A stretch of 64,000 nt of DNA from Streptomyces parvus (GTDB lineage: Bacteria; Actinomycetota; Actinomycetes; Streptomycetales; Streptomycetaceae), in contig NZ_BMRY01000001.1 of the NCBI RefSeq assembly GCF_014648875.1, forward strand, positions 665,304-729,303. Direction: 5' to 3'. Shown here piece by piece: positions 54,047-62,381 of this stretch (within the stretch, counting starts at the first letter, position 1; every line of letters begins with the position of its first letter). Under the pieces are notes generated by a model. It was given only the letters and a program-made list of their open reading frames with translations, ran no database searches and was not told where the DNA came from. The position numbers were made by a program, and so were the translations under genes.

Positions 54047-54838
54047 TCAGGCCACCAGCTCGCCGAAGGACTCCTGCTCGTCACGTCCGAAGCTGAGGAC
54101 CTCGTCCTCGCGCAGCCGGCGCAGGGAGCGCCAAATGCTCGACTTCACCGTGCCGACACTGATGTCGAGGATGGACGCGATCTCCGGGTCGGTGCGGCCC
54201 TCGTAGTACCGCAGGACCAGCATCGTGCGCTGGAGTTCGGGCAGCCGGGCGAGCGCCTGCCACAGCACCGCCCGCAGCTCCGTGCCGCGCATCGCGTCCG
54301 TGTCGCCCACCGTCTCCGGCAGCTCCTCGGTCGGGTATTCGTTGAGCTTGCGCCTGCGCCAGGCGCTGATGTGCAGGTTGGTCATGGTGCGGCGCAGATA
54401 GCCGCCGACCGCCGCCTTGTCGCTGATCCGGTCCCAGGCCCGGTACGTCGAGAACAGGGCGCTCTGGAGCAGGTCCTCGGCCTCGAAGCGGTCACCGGTC
54501 AGGTGGTAGGCGGTCGCGTACAGGGAGGCCCGTCGCTCCTGGACGTAGGCCGTGAACGCCGCTTCGGCGTCCGCGTTCTCCGCCCCCGTGGTGCGATCCC
54601 CCGTGGCCTTCCCGTACGCGTTTCCCCCGTTGCCCCCCACATCCCCCGTGGGTGCGTCAACCACCGTCATGTACGTCGAACGCGGCTGCTCCGCGGTCGG
54701 CTGCGACGGCAGATGCTGACGCCCGGCGCTTCGAACACACCCCCGCATGTTCGTCACACCGGACTTCTCGCTGCTCCGGCCGATGTCGTGGAGGCGCGTG
54801 ACAACTGCGCTTGAGCTGGTGCTGTGCAGTGCGTTCAT
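54047..54838 (-). CDS. sigQ: ECF-type sigma factor SigQ
   Basis: The 263 residues include region 2 (about 85-150: LYATAYHLTGDRFEAEDLLQ, SALFSTYRAW) and region 4 (about 200-250: LARLPELQRTMLVLRYYEGR, EIASILDISVGTVKSSIWRS). A long N-terminal extension of about 75 residues contains a Gly-rich part. It is divergent from afsQ1-afsQ2, as in S. coelicolor, where sigQ is an AfsQ1 target and acts against AfsQ1 in antibiotic control. The ATG at 54838 with AGGGGG seven bases upstream is chosen over an upstream GTG or ATG. Confidence 0.93.
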   Translation of the reverse strand: MNALHSTSSSAVVTRLHDIGRSSEKSGVTNMRGCVRSAGRQHLPSQPTAEQPRSTYMTVVDAPTGDVGGNGGNAYGKATGDRTTGAENADAEAAFTAYVQERRASLYATAYHLTGDRFEAEDLLQSALFSTYRAWDRISDKAAVGGYLRRTMTNLHISAWRRRKLNEYPTEELPETVGDTDAMRGTELRAVLWQALARLPELQRTMLVLRYYEGRTDPEIASILDISVGTVKSSIWRSLRRLREDEVLSFGRDEQESFGELVA

Positions 54839-54922
54839 CTCGCGCCCCCTATCGGTGGAGTCCGTTCGTTCCTTGCTGACCATGAGCTTGCCGGGGCAGT
54901 TTCATGGCGCTGTCCCCCGACT

Positions 54923-54938
54923 GTCACAGGCCTGTCAC
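54923..54938. promoter_or_regulatory. AfsQ1-type binding site GTCAC-N6-GTCAC
   Basis: Two perfect GTCAC direct repeats are separated by AGGCCT, exactly the GTnAC-N6-GTnAC form described for AfsQ1. It lies between the divergent sigQ and afsQ1 genes, 85 bases from the sigQ ATG and 82 bases from the afsQ1 GTG. Confidence 0.8.
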
Positions 54939-55020
54939 AGGGGCGGTCGCGGCCGTGCCCGGACAATCGGACGGGACCACAGGTCGAACTGAAGCGCCAC
55001 CATGGGCCAGAATGACGCTC

Positions 55021-55698
55021 GTGCCTTTCCTGTTGCTGATCGAGGACGACGACGCCATCCGCACGGCCCTCGAACTCTCGCTGTCACGCCAGGGCCACCG
55101 TGTGGCCACCGCGGCGACGGGAGAGGACGGCCTGGAGCTGCTGCGCGAGCAGCGGCCCGACCTGGTCGTGCTGGATGTGATGCTGCCCGGGATCGACGGT
55201 TTCGAGGTGTGCCGGCGGATCCGCCGCACCGACCAGCTGCCGATCATTCTGCTGACCGCGCGCAGCGACGACATCGACGTCGTGGTGGGACTGGAGTCCG
55301 GCGCGGACGACTACGTGGTGAAACCCGTCCAGGGCCGGGTGCTGGACGCCCGGATCCGGGCGGTGCTGCGCCGCGGGGAGCGCGAGTCGACCGACTCGGC
55401 GACCTTCGGCAACGTGGTGATCGACCGCTCCGCCATGACCGTCACCAAGGACGGGGAGGATCTGCAGCTCACGCCGACCGAGCTGCGGCTCCTGCTGGAG
55501 CTGAGCCGCCGGCCCGGGCAGGCCCTGTCCCGGCAGCAGTTGCTGCGTCTGGTGTGGGAGCACGACTACCTGGGCGACTCCCGGCTGGTGGACGCCTGTG
55601 TGCAGCGGCTGCGCGCGAAGGTGGAGGACGTGCCGTCCTCGCCGACCCTCATCCGTACGGTGCGGGGCGTGGGTTACCGGCTGGACTCGCCTCAGTGA
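55021..55698 (+). CDS. afsQ1: Two-component response regulator AfsQ1
   Basis: This 225-residue OmpR-family regulator has the receiver phosphorylation site Asp52 (VVLDVMLPG), the acidic cluster IEDDDA, the switch lysine in DDYVVKPVQG and a C-terminal winged helix (LTPTELRLLLELSRRPGQAL, DSRLVDACVQRLRAKVED). The GTG at 55021 gives Asp52 numbering identical to the S. coelicolor protein. An ATG three codons upstream is possible. In S. coelicolor AfsQ1 links nitrogen (glutamate) state to antibiotic production. Its stop overlaps afsQ2 by GTGA. Confidence 0.96.
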   Translation: MPFLLLIEDDDAIRTALELSLSRQGHRVATAATGEDGLELLREQRPDLVVLDVMLPGIDGFEVCRRIRRTDQLPIILLTARSDDIDVVVGLESGADDYVVKPVQGRVLDARIRAVLRRGERESTDSATFGNVVIDRSAMTVTKDGEDLQLTPTELRLLLELSRRPGQALSRQQLLRLVWEHDYLGDSRLVDACVQRLRAKVEDVPSSPTLIRTVRGVGYRLDSPQ

Positions 55699-57224
55699 CC
55701 GAGACCGTCAAGCGGTCCCTGCGTGCGGGGCTGCGCTGGACCAGTCTGCGCCTGCGGCTCGTCGTGGTGTTCGCGCTGGTGGCTCTGGTCGCCGCGGTGT
55801 CCGCCTCGGGGATCGCGTACTGGCTCAACCGCGAGGCCGTGCTGACCCGGACGCAGGACACCGCGCTCGGCGACTTCCGGCGGCAGATGCAGGAGACGGC
55901 GGCGGCGCTGCCGGCGCGGCCCACCAAGGACGATCTCCAGCGCGCGGCCGGGAAGATGGCGTCCAGCGGCCCCGGCTACAACGTGCTGCTGGAGGCGGAG
56001 CGAGAGCGCGGCAAGCCGATCGTGGGCTACTCCGACCTGGACGGCTTCACCCGCGCCCACGTGCCGGACTCGCTGCAGGAGCAGGTGGCCCGCAAGCAGC
56101 CGCTGTCGTCGAGCAACGAGCACGAGTACCACCTGTTCTGGCAGCGTACGAGCATCGCGGGCACCCCGTATCTCGTCGCCGGTACGCGGATCATCGGCGG
56201 CGGCCCGACCGGTTACATGCTCAAGTCCCTCGACCAGGAGCGGCAGGACCTCAACTCGCTGGCCTGGTCGCTGGGGATCGCCACCGCGCTCGCTCTGGTC
56301 GGCTCGGCGCTGCTCGCGCAGGCGGCCGCGACGACGGTGCTGCGCCCGGTGCAGCGGCTCGGCGACGCGGCCCGCAAGCTCGGCGAGGGCAAGCTCGACA
56401 CCCGGCTCGTGGTCTCCGGCACGGACGAACTCGCCGATCTCTCCCGTACGTTCAACCGGACGGCGAGCTCGCTGGAGAAGAAGGTCGCGGACATGAGCGC
56501 GCGGGAGGAGGCGAGCCGCCGGTTCGTCGCCGACATGTCGCACGAGCTGCGTACGCCGCTGACCGCGATCACCGCGGTGGCCGAGGTGCTGGAGGACGAG
56601 GCGGACACCCTCGATCCGATGATCGCGCCCGCCGTGCACCTGGTGGTCAGCGAGACCCGGCGGCTGAACGACCTGGTGGAGAACCTGATGGAGGTGACCC
56701 GCTTCGACGCGGGCACGGCCCGGCTCGTCCTGGACGACGTCGACGTGGCCGACCAGGTGACCGCGTGCATCGACGCGCGGGCCTGGCTGGACGCGGTGCA
56801 CCTGGACGCGGAGCGCGGCACGATGGCCCGGCTCGATCCGCGCCGGCTGGACGTGATCCTGGCCAATCTGATCGGCAACGCCCTCAAGCACGGCGGTTCG
56901 CCGGTGGGCGTGCGGGTGCGGACCGAGGGCGAGGAGCTGGTCATCGAGGTACGGGACCACGGTCCGGGGATCCCCGAGGACGTGCTGCCGCACGTCTTCG
57001 ACCGGTTCTACAAGGCGAGCGCCTCCCGACCGCGGTCGGAGGGCAGCGGGCTCGGCCTCTCCATCGCCGTGGAGAACGCGCACATCCACGGCGGTGACAT
57101 CTCGGCGGCCAACTCCCCGGACGGCGGTGCCGTGTTCACCCTGCGGCTGCTGCGTGACGCCGAGCGGATCGTACGGAACGACGAACCGGGCGCGGACGCC
57201 CCGGGCGAGGACGGGGCGACGTGA
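55695..57224 (+). CDS. afsQ2: Sensor histidine kinase AfsQ2
   Basis: This 509-residue kinase has two transmembrane helices (about 20-45 and 195-215) around an extracellular sensor of 150 residues. A HAMP domain (TVLRPVQRLGDAARKLGEGK) leads to the phosphoacceptor His283 in VADMSHELRTPLTAI. The N box NLIGNALKHGG, G1 DHGPGIPE, F box FDRFYKAS and G2 GSGLGLSIA are all intact. It pairs with AfsQ1. Both junctions, with afsQ1 and with the lipoprotein gene, are GTGA overlaps. Confidence 0.95.
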   Translation: MTETVKRSLRAGLRWTSLRLRLVVVFALVALVAAVSASGIAYWLNREAVLTRTQDTALGDFRRQMQETAAALPARPTKDDLQRAAGKMASSGPGYNVLLEAERERGKPIVGYSDLDGFTRAHVPDSLQEQVARKQPLSSSNEHEYHLFWQRTSIAGTPYLVAGTRIIGGGPTGYMLKSLDQERQDLNSLAWSLGIATALALVGSALLAQAAATTVLRPVQRLGDAARKLGEGKLDTRLVVSGTDELADLSRTFNRTASSLEKKVADMSAREEASRRFVADMSHELRTPLTAITAVAEVLEDEADTLDPMIAPAVHLVVSETRRLNDLVENLMEVTRFDAGTARLVLDDVDVADQVTACIDARAWLDAVHLDAERGTMARLDPRRLDVILANLIGNALKHGGSPVGVRVRTEGEELVIEVRDHGPGIPEDVLPHVFDRFYKASASRPRSEGSGLGLSIAVENAHIHGGDISAANSPDGGAVFTLRLLRDAERIVRNDEPGADAPGEDGAT

Positions 57225-57865
57225 AGCGCGGCGATGTCACGTACCGGAGGCGGAGCGCGCTGCGGTCGCGTGGGCGGTCGGCCGTCTCCCTCGTCGGCCT
57301 GCTGACGCTCACGGCGCTGGTCTCCGGGTGCGGGATCCGGACGACCTCGGTGCCGGTGGACGCGGGGGCCGCTCCCTCCCGGGTGCCGTGCCGGCTCGCC
57401 GCGTCGGACGTCGCCACACCGTCGCCGGACGGTGTGAGCGCCGAGGTGTATCTGGTCTGCGCCTCGCAGCTGGTCACCGTGGAACGTCCGGTGCCGGCCG
57501 ACGCGGTCGGGGCCGAGCCGGTGGAGGTGGCCCGCGCGCTGCTGAGCGAGGTCCAACGGGCTCCGTCCGCGGGCGAGCGGCGGGCCGGGTTCACCACGGC
57601 GGTTCCGGCGGGGCTGCGGGTGGATCCGCCCCGGGACGGCGATCCGGCGGGCACCCTGCGGCTGAGCAGCCAGCCGGAGGACCTGTCGGAGGAGGCGCTG
57701 GCCCAGCTGGTGTGCACGTACACGGAGAGCGATGCGCTGGTCCGGGACGGCTCGGTGGTCCTCGGCGGGCCCGGGGACTACCCGCCGCGCGGCTATCTGT
57801 GCACCTCGCAGACGAAGGCCCGGCCGGGGGACCTGGCCACGCCGGACGCCCTCCGACTGGACTGA
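57221..57865 (+). CDS. Lipoprotein of the afsQ operon with GerMN-like domain
   Basis: This 214-residue protein starts at a GTG overlapping the afsQ2 stop. Its signal peptide ends in the lipobox VSGC (TLTALVSGCGIRT). The mature part has the strand pattern AEVYLVCASQLVTVERPV, then ARALLSEVQRAPSAGERRAG and FTTAVPAGLRV, close to the GerMN domain found in LpqB-like lipoproteins that modulate sensor kinases. Coupling to afsQ2 suggests it tunes the kinase at the membrane, as LpqB does for MtrB. That role is inferred. Confidence 0.82.
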   Translation: MKRGDVTYRRRSALRSRGRSAVSLVGLLTLTALVSGCGIRTTSVPVDAGAAPSRVPCRLAASDVATPSPDGVSAEVYLVCASQLVTVERPVPADAVGAEPVEVARALLSEVQRAPSAGERRAGFTTAVPAGLRVDPPRDGDPAGTLRLSSQPEDLSEEALAQLVCTYTESDALVRDGSVVLGGPGDYPPRGYLCTSQTKARPGDLATPDALRLD

Positions 57866-58019
57866 CGCGGGCCGGGAGGGGCCGGGGCGAGGTCGGGAGG
57901 GGGCGGCAGGAGGGCCGGGGCGGGGTCGGGGAGAGCCGGGAGAGCCGGGAGAGCCGGTTGTACGCAGTCGGCCCCGGCCGTACGGAACCGATCCTGCCGG
58001 TCGTGGCGTCTTGGTGGGC

Positions 58020-58586
58020 GTGCGTCACAGTTCGGACGGCCAGACCGTCATCCACTTCCGCGCGGCGGGCATCACTCTCCTGATCTCACACCTTCTGTTC
58101 GTCGGGTGGCTGACGCTGCGCCCGCTGGACGTCCCCTGGATCACGGCGGCCAATTTCGAGCCGCTCGCCGGGATCAGGGCGGACCTCGCGCTGGGACCGG
58201 CCGAGGCGGCCCGCCGGATCGGCGGGGCGCTGGTGCTGCTGGCCCCGCTCGGGGTGCTGCTGCCGATGGCCGGGGGCCGGATCTTCGTCTCCCCCTGGAT
58301 CTCGCTGCTGCGTACGGTCGCCGCCGGGGCGCTGATCTCGCTGGCCATCGAGCTGGGGCAGACCGGGGTTCCGGGGCAGGTCGTCGACATCGACTCGCTG
58401 CTGCTGAACACCACCGGGGTGGTGCTCGCCCATCTGCTGGTCGTCCCGCTGTGCCGGGCGCGGCTGCGCCGCCGGGGGCTGCCGGGGGTCCGGGACCTGC
58501 CGTACTTCCGTCACGAGACCCGACTCAGGGACGAGGCCCCTCAGGGATCGACCCCGACGATTACCGGGGTCGGCCTCGCCCCGTAG
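58020..58586 (+). CDS. VanZ-family membrane protein
   Basis: The 188 residues contain four helices (AGITLLISHLLFVGWLTL, GALVLLAPLGVLLPMAGG, LLRTVAAGALISLAIELGQ, LLLNTTGVVLAHLLVVPL). The VanZ signatures LRPLDVPW and IELGQTGVPGQVVDIDSLLL mark the family. Several starts are close together (TTG 58011, GTG 58014, GTG 58020). VanZ members can confer low teicoplanin resistance, but most chromosomal copies have unknown roles. The upstream 154 bp contain short G-rich tandem repeats. Confidence 0.82.
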   Translation: MRHSSDGQTVIHFRAAGITLLISHLLFVGWLTLRPLDVPWITAANFEPLAGIRADLALGPAEAARRIGGALVLLAPLGVLLPMAGGRIFVSPWISLLRTVAAGALISLAIELGQTGVPGQVVDIDSLLLNTTGVVLAHLLVVPLCRARLRRRGLPGVRDLPYFRHETRLRDEAPQGSTPTITGVGLAP

Positions 58587-58680
58587 AGCGATGCTTTGTC
58601 CCCCTTCGCGGCGGCACCATGGATACATCGGGGAGCAGAGAAAGCTGCTCCTGCCGCAACGGTTCGCGAAGGAGCCCACC

Positions 58681-58887
58681 ATGGCCGCACTTGTCCGCCC
58701 CCGCGAAGGCCGCATGATCGGCGGAGTGTGCGCAGGCCTCGCCCGGCGCTTCGGTACGTCGGCGAGCACGATGCGCGTGATCTTCGTCGTCTCCTGTCTG
58801 CTGCCCGGCCCGCAGTTCCTGCTCTACCTGGCGCTGTGGCTGCTGCTGCCCTCGGAGAAGTCCGCCTCTTCCGCGACGGCCTGGTGA
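58681..58887 (+). CDS. PspC-domain membrane protein
   Basis: This 68-residue protein starts at an ATG after AAGGAG. It is essentially one PspC domain: RPREGRMIGGVCAGLARRFG, then the helix MRVIFVVSCLLPGPQFLLYL and ALWLLLPSE. PspC proteins respond to envelope stress. In actinomycetes short versions occur alone. It is followed by a 19-bp hairpin. Confidence 0.88.
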   Translation: MAALVRPREGRMIGGVCAGLARRFGTSASTMRVIFVVSCLLPGPQFLLYLALWLLLPSEKSASSATAW

Positions 58888-58929
58888 CGCGCCGGGCCAC
58901 GGGGAGCGAGCAGGCGGAGGAGAACGCGC

Positions 58930-58968
58930 GGTGGGGCGCACACCCTGGTCCAGGGTGTGCGCCCCACC
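58930..58968. terminator. 19-bp perfect hairpin between PspC and the secreted-protein gene
   Basis: A perfect 19-bp inverted repeat with a one-base centre (58949) sits between convergent genes and can end both transcripts. Confidence 0.88.
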
Positions 58969-59013
58969 GACATGTGCGGGTGCGCGCCGGAATCCCGGCG
59001 CGCGGGTGGCGGG

Positions 59014-59313
59014 TCAGCCGCCGAGCGGGATCCCGTTGGCGGTGAGGCCCTGGGTGGGCAGTCCGCCGAGCAGGCCGGTGACCGGGGCGGCCGCGTCGGT
59101 GGCCTGGCCGCCGAGGACCTTGCCGACGGTGTCCTGGACCGGCGCGTTCTGGACCGACTGCGCGACGGTGTCCAGCGCCATCGTCGAGACGGGGAGCGCC
59201 CCGGCCGCGGCGTCCAGCGGCAGCGCGGGGGCGGCCGAGGCGCTGCCGGCGGCGGCAGCGGCGAAAGCGGCACCGAGAGCGGCGACACCGAGAGTCTTGG
59301 CAGACTTCTTCAT
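59014..59313 (-). CDS. Small secreted protein, 99 residues
   Basis: The ATG at 59313 has AAGGA upstream. A signal peptide (KKSAKTLGVAALGAAFAAAAAG) ends at SASAA. The mature 70 residues are rich in Ala, Pro, Leu and Gly (LPLDAAAGALP, GGLPTQGLTANGIPLGG) with no Cys and no domain. Such proteins are frequent and abundant in streptomycete culture fluid. It looks like a relative in style of the protein at 52553, with no close motif. Confidence 0.78.
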   Translation of the reverse strand: MKKSAKTLGVAALGAAFAAAAAGSASAAPALPLDAAAGALPVSTMALDTVAQSVQNAPVQDTVGKVLGGQATDAAAPVTGLLGGLPTQGLTANGIPLGG

Positions 59314-59401
59314 GGAGAATTCATCCTTGGGGAAGGGGATGTGAGCGGCTCTGCAAACTAGCCATCCCGCCGCCCGGTCCGCAAACATCCCGACACGCGG
59401 A

Positions 59402-59432
59402 AAAGGGCCGGGAATCCGCTTCCCGGCCCTTT
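59402..59432 (-). terminator. 12-bp hairpin terminator of add
   Basis: AAAGGGCCGGGA pairs with TCCCGGCCCTTT around a seven-base loop, 16 bases past the add stop on the minus strand. Confidence 0.88.
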
Positions 59433-59447
59433 CACCTCAGGCGCCCC

Positions 59448-60602
59448 TCAGCCTGCGGAGACCGTAGAACTGCTGGTCACAGCGGTCTGACGGAAAAGCC
59501 ACTCCGACTTCAGCTCGGCGTATCCGGGCTTGATGACGTCACTGATCATCGCGAGACGTTCGTCGAAAGGAATGAAAGCTGATTTCATCGCATTGACTGT
59601 GAACCACTGCATGTCGTCGAGCGTGTATCCGAAAGCCTCAGTCAGGTGCTCGAATTCCTGGCTCATGCTGGTCCCGCTCATCAGCCGGTTGTCCGTGTTC
59701 ACCGTGATGCGGAAGTGCAGCTTGCGCAGCAGCCCGATCGGGTGCCCGGCGTACGAGTCCGCGGCGCCGGTCTGGAGGTTGGAGGTCGGGCACATCTCCA
59801 GCGGGATGCGCTTGTCGCGTACGTAGGAGGCGAGGCGGCCGAGCGAGACCGAGCCGTCCTCGGCGACCTCGATGTCGTCGATGATCCGTACCCCGTGGCC
59901 GAGCCGGTCGGCGCCGCACCACTGGAGGGCCTGCCAGATCGACGGCAGGCCGAAGGCCTCGCCCGCGTGGATGGTGAAGTGGTTGTTCTCGCGCTTGAGG
60001 TACTCGAACGCGTCGAGGTGCCGGGTGGGCGGGAAGCCGGCCTCGGCGCCCGCGATGTCGAAGCCGACGACGCCCTGGTCGCGGTAGCTGTTGGCCAGCT
60101 CGGCGATCTCCAGGGCGCGGGCGGCGTGCCGCATCGCGGTGAGGAGGGCGCCGACGCGGATGCGGTGGCCGTTGGCGCGGGCGATGCGCTCGCCCTCGCG
60201 GAAGCCCTCGTTGACGGCCTCGACGACCTCTTCGAGGGTCAGCCCGCCCTCCAGGTGCTGCTCGGGGGCGTAGCGGATCTCGGCGTAGACGACACCGTCC
60301 TCGGCGAGGTCCTCGGCACACTCGGCGGCCACCCGGAACAGCGCGTCACGGGTCTGCATGACGGCGCAGGTGTGGGCGAAGGTCTCCAGATACCGGGGCA
60401 GCGAGCCGGAGTCGGCGGCCTCGCGGAACCAGATGCCGAGCTTGTCGGGCTCGGTCTCGGGGAGGGAGTCGTAACCCTGCGCGCGGGCGAGCTCGACGAT
60501 GGTGCCCGGCCGCAGGCCGCCGTCGAGGTGGTCGTGGAGCAGCACCTTGGGGGCGCGCCGGATCTGGTCGGAATCAGGGACATTCGGGGTCTGGCTCGTC
60601 AT
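59448..60602 (-). CDS. add: Adenosine deaminase
   Basis: Add hydrolyses adenosine and deoxyadenosine to inosine forms, feeding PNP. The 384 residues show zinc ligands His23 and His25 (LLHDHLDGG), [10 protein letters not shown] with the zinc His and catalytic Glu, GHGVRIIDD and [10 protein letters not shown] with the Asp ligand. The ATG at 60602 follows a -10-like TAGAGT by six bases, consistent with a leaderless transcript. The CTACGCGCGTAG palindrome lies just upstream of the -10. Confidence 0.95.
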   Translation of the reverse strand: MTSQTPNVPDSDQIRRAPKVLLHDHLDGGLRPGTIVELARAQGYDSLPETEPDKLGIWFREAADSGSLPRYLETFAHTCAVMQTRDALFRVAAECAEDLAEDGVVYAEIRYAPEQHLEGGLTLEEVVEAVNEGFREGERIARANGHRIRVGALLTAMRHAARALEIAELANSYRDQGVVGFDIAGAEAGFPPTRHLDAFEYLKRENNHFTIHAGEAFGLPSIWQALQWCGADRLGHGVRIIDDIEVAEDGSVSLGRLASYVRDKRIPLEMCPTSNLQTGAADSYAGHPIGLLRKLHFRITVNTDNRLMSGTSMSQEFEHLTEAFGYTLDDMQWFTVNAMKSAFIPFDERLAMISDVIKPGYAELKSEWLFRQTAVTSSSTVSAG

Positions 60603-60608
60603 CTTGGC

Positions 60609-60630
60609 ACTCTAGCGCCTACGCGCGTAG
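60609..60630 (-). promoter_or_regulatory. add promoter -10 (TAGAGT) with adjacent CTACGCGCGTAG operator
   Basis: On the minus strand the palindrome (60619-60630) is followed after four bases by TAGAGT (60609-60614), then six bases to the ATG. The layout equals that at deoC and PNP. Confidence 0.7.
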
Positions 60631-60705
60631 AGCGCCGGTTGTCGATGCGTAACAGTGACCGGAAAGTCGGGTGGAGTACACCTGCTCTTCTGAGACTGTT
60701 CTGTC

Positions 60706-61467
60706 ATGGGACAGCGCGCACTCCCCCTGCCCGCAGCCAGGCTGGGACGGGCCGTACAGACGGCCGGAGCAACCGACGAGGTCAGCGGCGTGGTTCTGCT
60801 GCTCCCGGACGGCGAGGCCGACTCGCGCCGCCGTCCCTCCACCCTCTCGTACGCCATACAACTGCCGTTCGCCCGCGCCCTGGCCCGCGCCGGGGAGGGC
60901 GACGGGCTCGCGGTGCACGTGCTGCGCTACCGCTGCCGGGGCTGGAACGCGGACGACGCGCATCCGGCCGAGGACGCCGCGTGGGCGGCCGACGAGGTCC
61001 AGCGGCACTACGGCGACGTCCCGGTCTGCCTGGTCGGCCACGGGATGGGCGGACGGGCCGCGTTGCGGGCCGCCGGGCACGGTGCGGTCACCTCGGTCCT
61101 GGCGATGGCGCCGTGGCTGCCGGAGCGGACGGCGGCCGAACCCGAGCCGGTGAAGCAGCTGATGGGGCGGCGGGTGCTGATCGTGCACGGCACGAACGAC
61201 GAGCGCACGGACCCGGAGTTGTCCTACCGGCTGGCCGAGCGGGCGAAGAAGGCCAACCGGGACACCTGCCGCTTCGAAGTCCACTCCGACGGGCACGCGT
61301 TGCGCCAGCACCGCTCCGAAGTGGTGGCGCTGGCAGCCGACTTCGTCCGCGGCTCGCTCTTCGCCCGGTCCTACGCCCGCCCGGTCGCGGACGCGCTCGC
61401 CGCACCGCCGCCACTGGGGCTGCGGATGCCGCTGGCCGCCGGGTTCGGGCGGTCGTTGCGGCACTGA
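60706..61467 (+). CDS. Alpha/beta-hydrolase-fold protein with the nucleophile Ser replaced by Gly
   Basis: This 253-residue alpha/beta-hydrolase fold has the sheet-5 nucleophile elbow LVGHGMGGRAALR where GxSxG is expected. The codon is GGG, so the nucleophile is absent. A possible catalytic acid (HGTNDERTDPEL) and His (HSDGHALRQH) remain. It may be a non-catalytic or moonlighting protein, or may use another residue. It is divergent from add, sharing the 103-bp upstream region. Confidence 0.75.
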   Translation: MGQRALPLPAARLGRAVQTAGATDEVSGVVLLLPDGEADSRRRPSTLSYAIQLPFARALARAGEGDGLAVHVLRYRCRGWNADDAHPAEDAAWAADEVQRHYGDVPVCLVGHGMGGRAALRAAGHGAVTSVLAMAPWLPERTAAEPEPVKQLMGRRVLIVHGTNDERTDPELSYRLAERAKKANRDTCRFEVHSDGHALRQHRSEVVALAADFVRGSLFARSYARPVADALAAPPPLGLRMPLAAGFGRSLRH

Positions 61468-61567
61468 TGGGCGGGGCGCCGGACCGGGGTGGGTACCGGG
61501 ACGGTGAGCGTGCCGCCGTCCGAGCCCCCGGCGCGGGCTGCCACCGCCGGGCCGGTCCGGTCCGGCG

Positions 61568-62335
61568 TCAGGCCGTCCGGCGCCGCGCGAGTCCCCGTAG
61601 CAGCAGCGCCGTGGCCGCCCATACGGTCGCGCATCCCGCGGCGGCGACCAGCAGGACGAGCCAGACGGTGTCCGTGACGGTGGCGGCGGTGGCGGCGATG
61701 CCGGACGCCAGCAGGGTCGCCGCCATCACCACGACGACCTGTGCCGTGGGGGTGTCCGTGGCGCGGGTGGCGCGGCGGCGGTGCAGCCACCCCGCCCCCC
61801 GCAGGAATACGGCCCCGACGACCAGCAGGGTGAGCCCGAGGGCCAGTTGGACGGTCGAGTCGTGGCCCGGCCTGGCGGTCGTGTCCTGGCGCAGCTCGCC
61901 CGCTTCCACCGCCCACACCACGTCGCGCCAGGACAGCACGGTGACCCGGTCCCCGGGTGCCAGCTTCTCCCAGAGGGGCCCGTCGCCCCGCATCCGCACC
62001 CGGAACGGCGGTTCCGCGGCCCCGCCGTCGAGCGTGACCCAGTGGGTGACGGCCTTGTTCGAACGGCCGGTCTCGGTGGAGACGACGGTGGCGGGCCACT
62101 CGGCGAGGCAGTCGCCGTTCTCGGGCGCGGCGGCCTCCGAGCACGGCCGCGCCGCCCGGAAGTCGGCGGCCTCGGAGAGGGCGCCGGGCAGCAGCGCGAA
62201 CAGGATGGCCGCCGCCAGCACCAGCACCGAGCCGACGACGGACGCGAAGATGACGCCCTGCAGGCCCGGGAGCCCGGGCGGCTGCGGGTACGGCCGGGAA
62301 GAAGCGGGACGGTTCACCGCGCCATTCTCGCTCAC
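61568..62335 (-). CDS. Membrane protein with an extracytoplasmic domain between helices
   Basis: The 255 residues start at a GTG at 62335. Helix 1 (VIFASVVGSVLVLAAAILFA) is followed by an outer domain of about 110 residues with two Cys (ARPCSEAAAPENGDC), then TVQLALGLTLLVVGAVFL and two C-terminal helices around VVVVMAATLLASGIAATAAT and VWLVLLVAAAGCATVWAATA. There is no recognised family. It is probably a conserved actinomycete membrane protein. Confidence 0.72.
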   Translation of the reverse strand: MSENGAVNRPASSRPYPQPPGLPGLQGVIFASVVGSVLVLAAAILFALLPGALSEAADFRAARPCSEAAAPENGDCLAEWPATVVSTETGRSNKAVTHWVTLDGGAAEPPFRVRMRGDGPLWEKLAPGDRVTVLSWRDVVWAVEAGELRQDTTARPGHDSTVQLALGLTLLVVGAVFLRGAGWLHRRRATRATDTPTAQVVVVMAATLLASGIAATAATVTDTVWLVLLVAAAGCATVWAATALLLRGLARRRTA

Positions 62336-62381
62336 CTGTTCCCGTCAGAGCCCGCCTGGCCCCCGGCCCCGTCCAGTCCCC

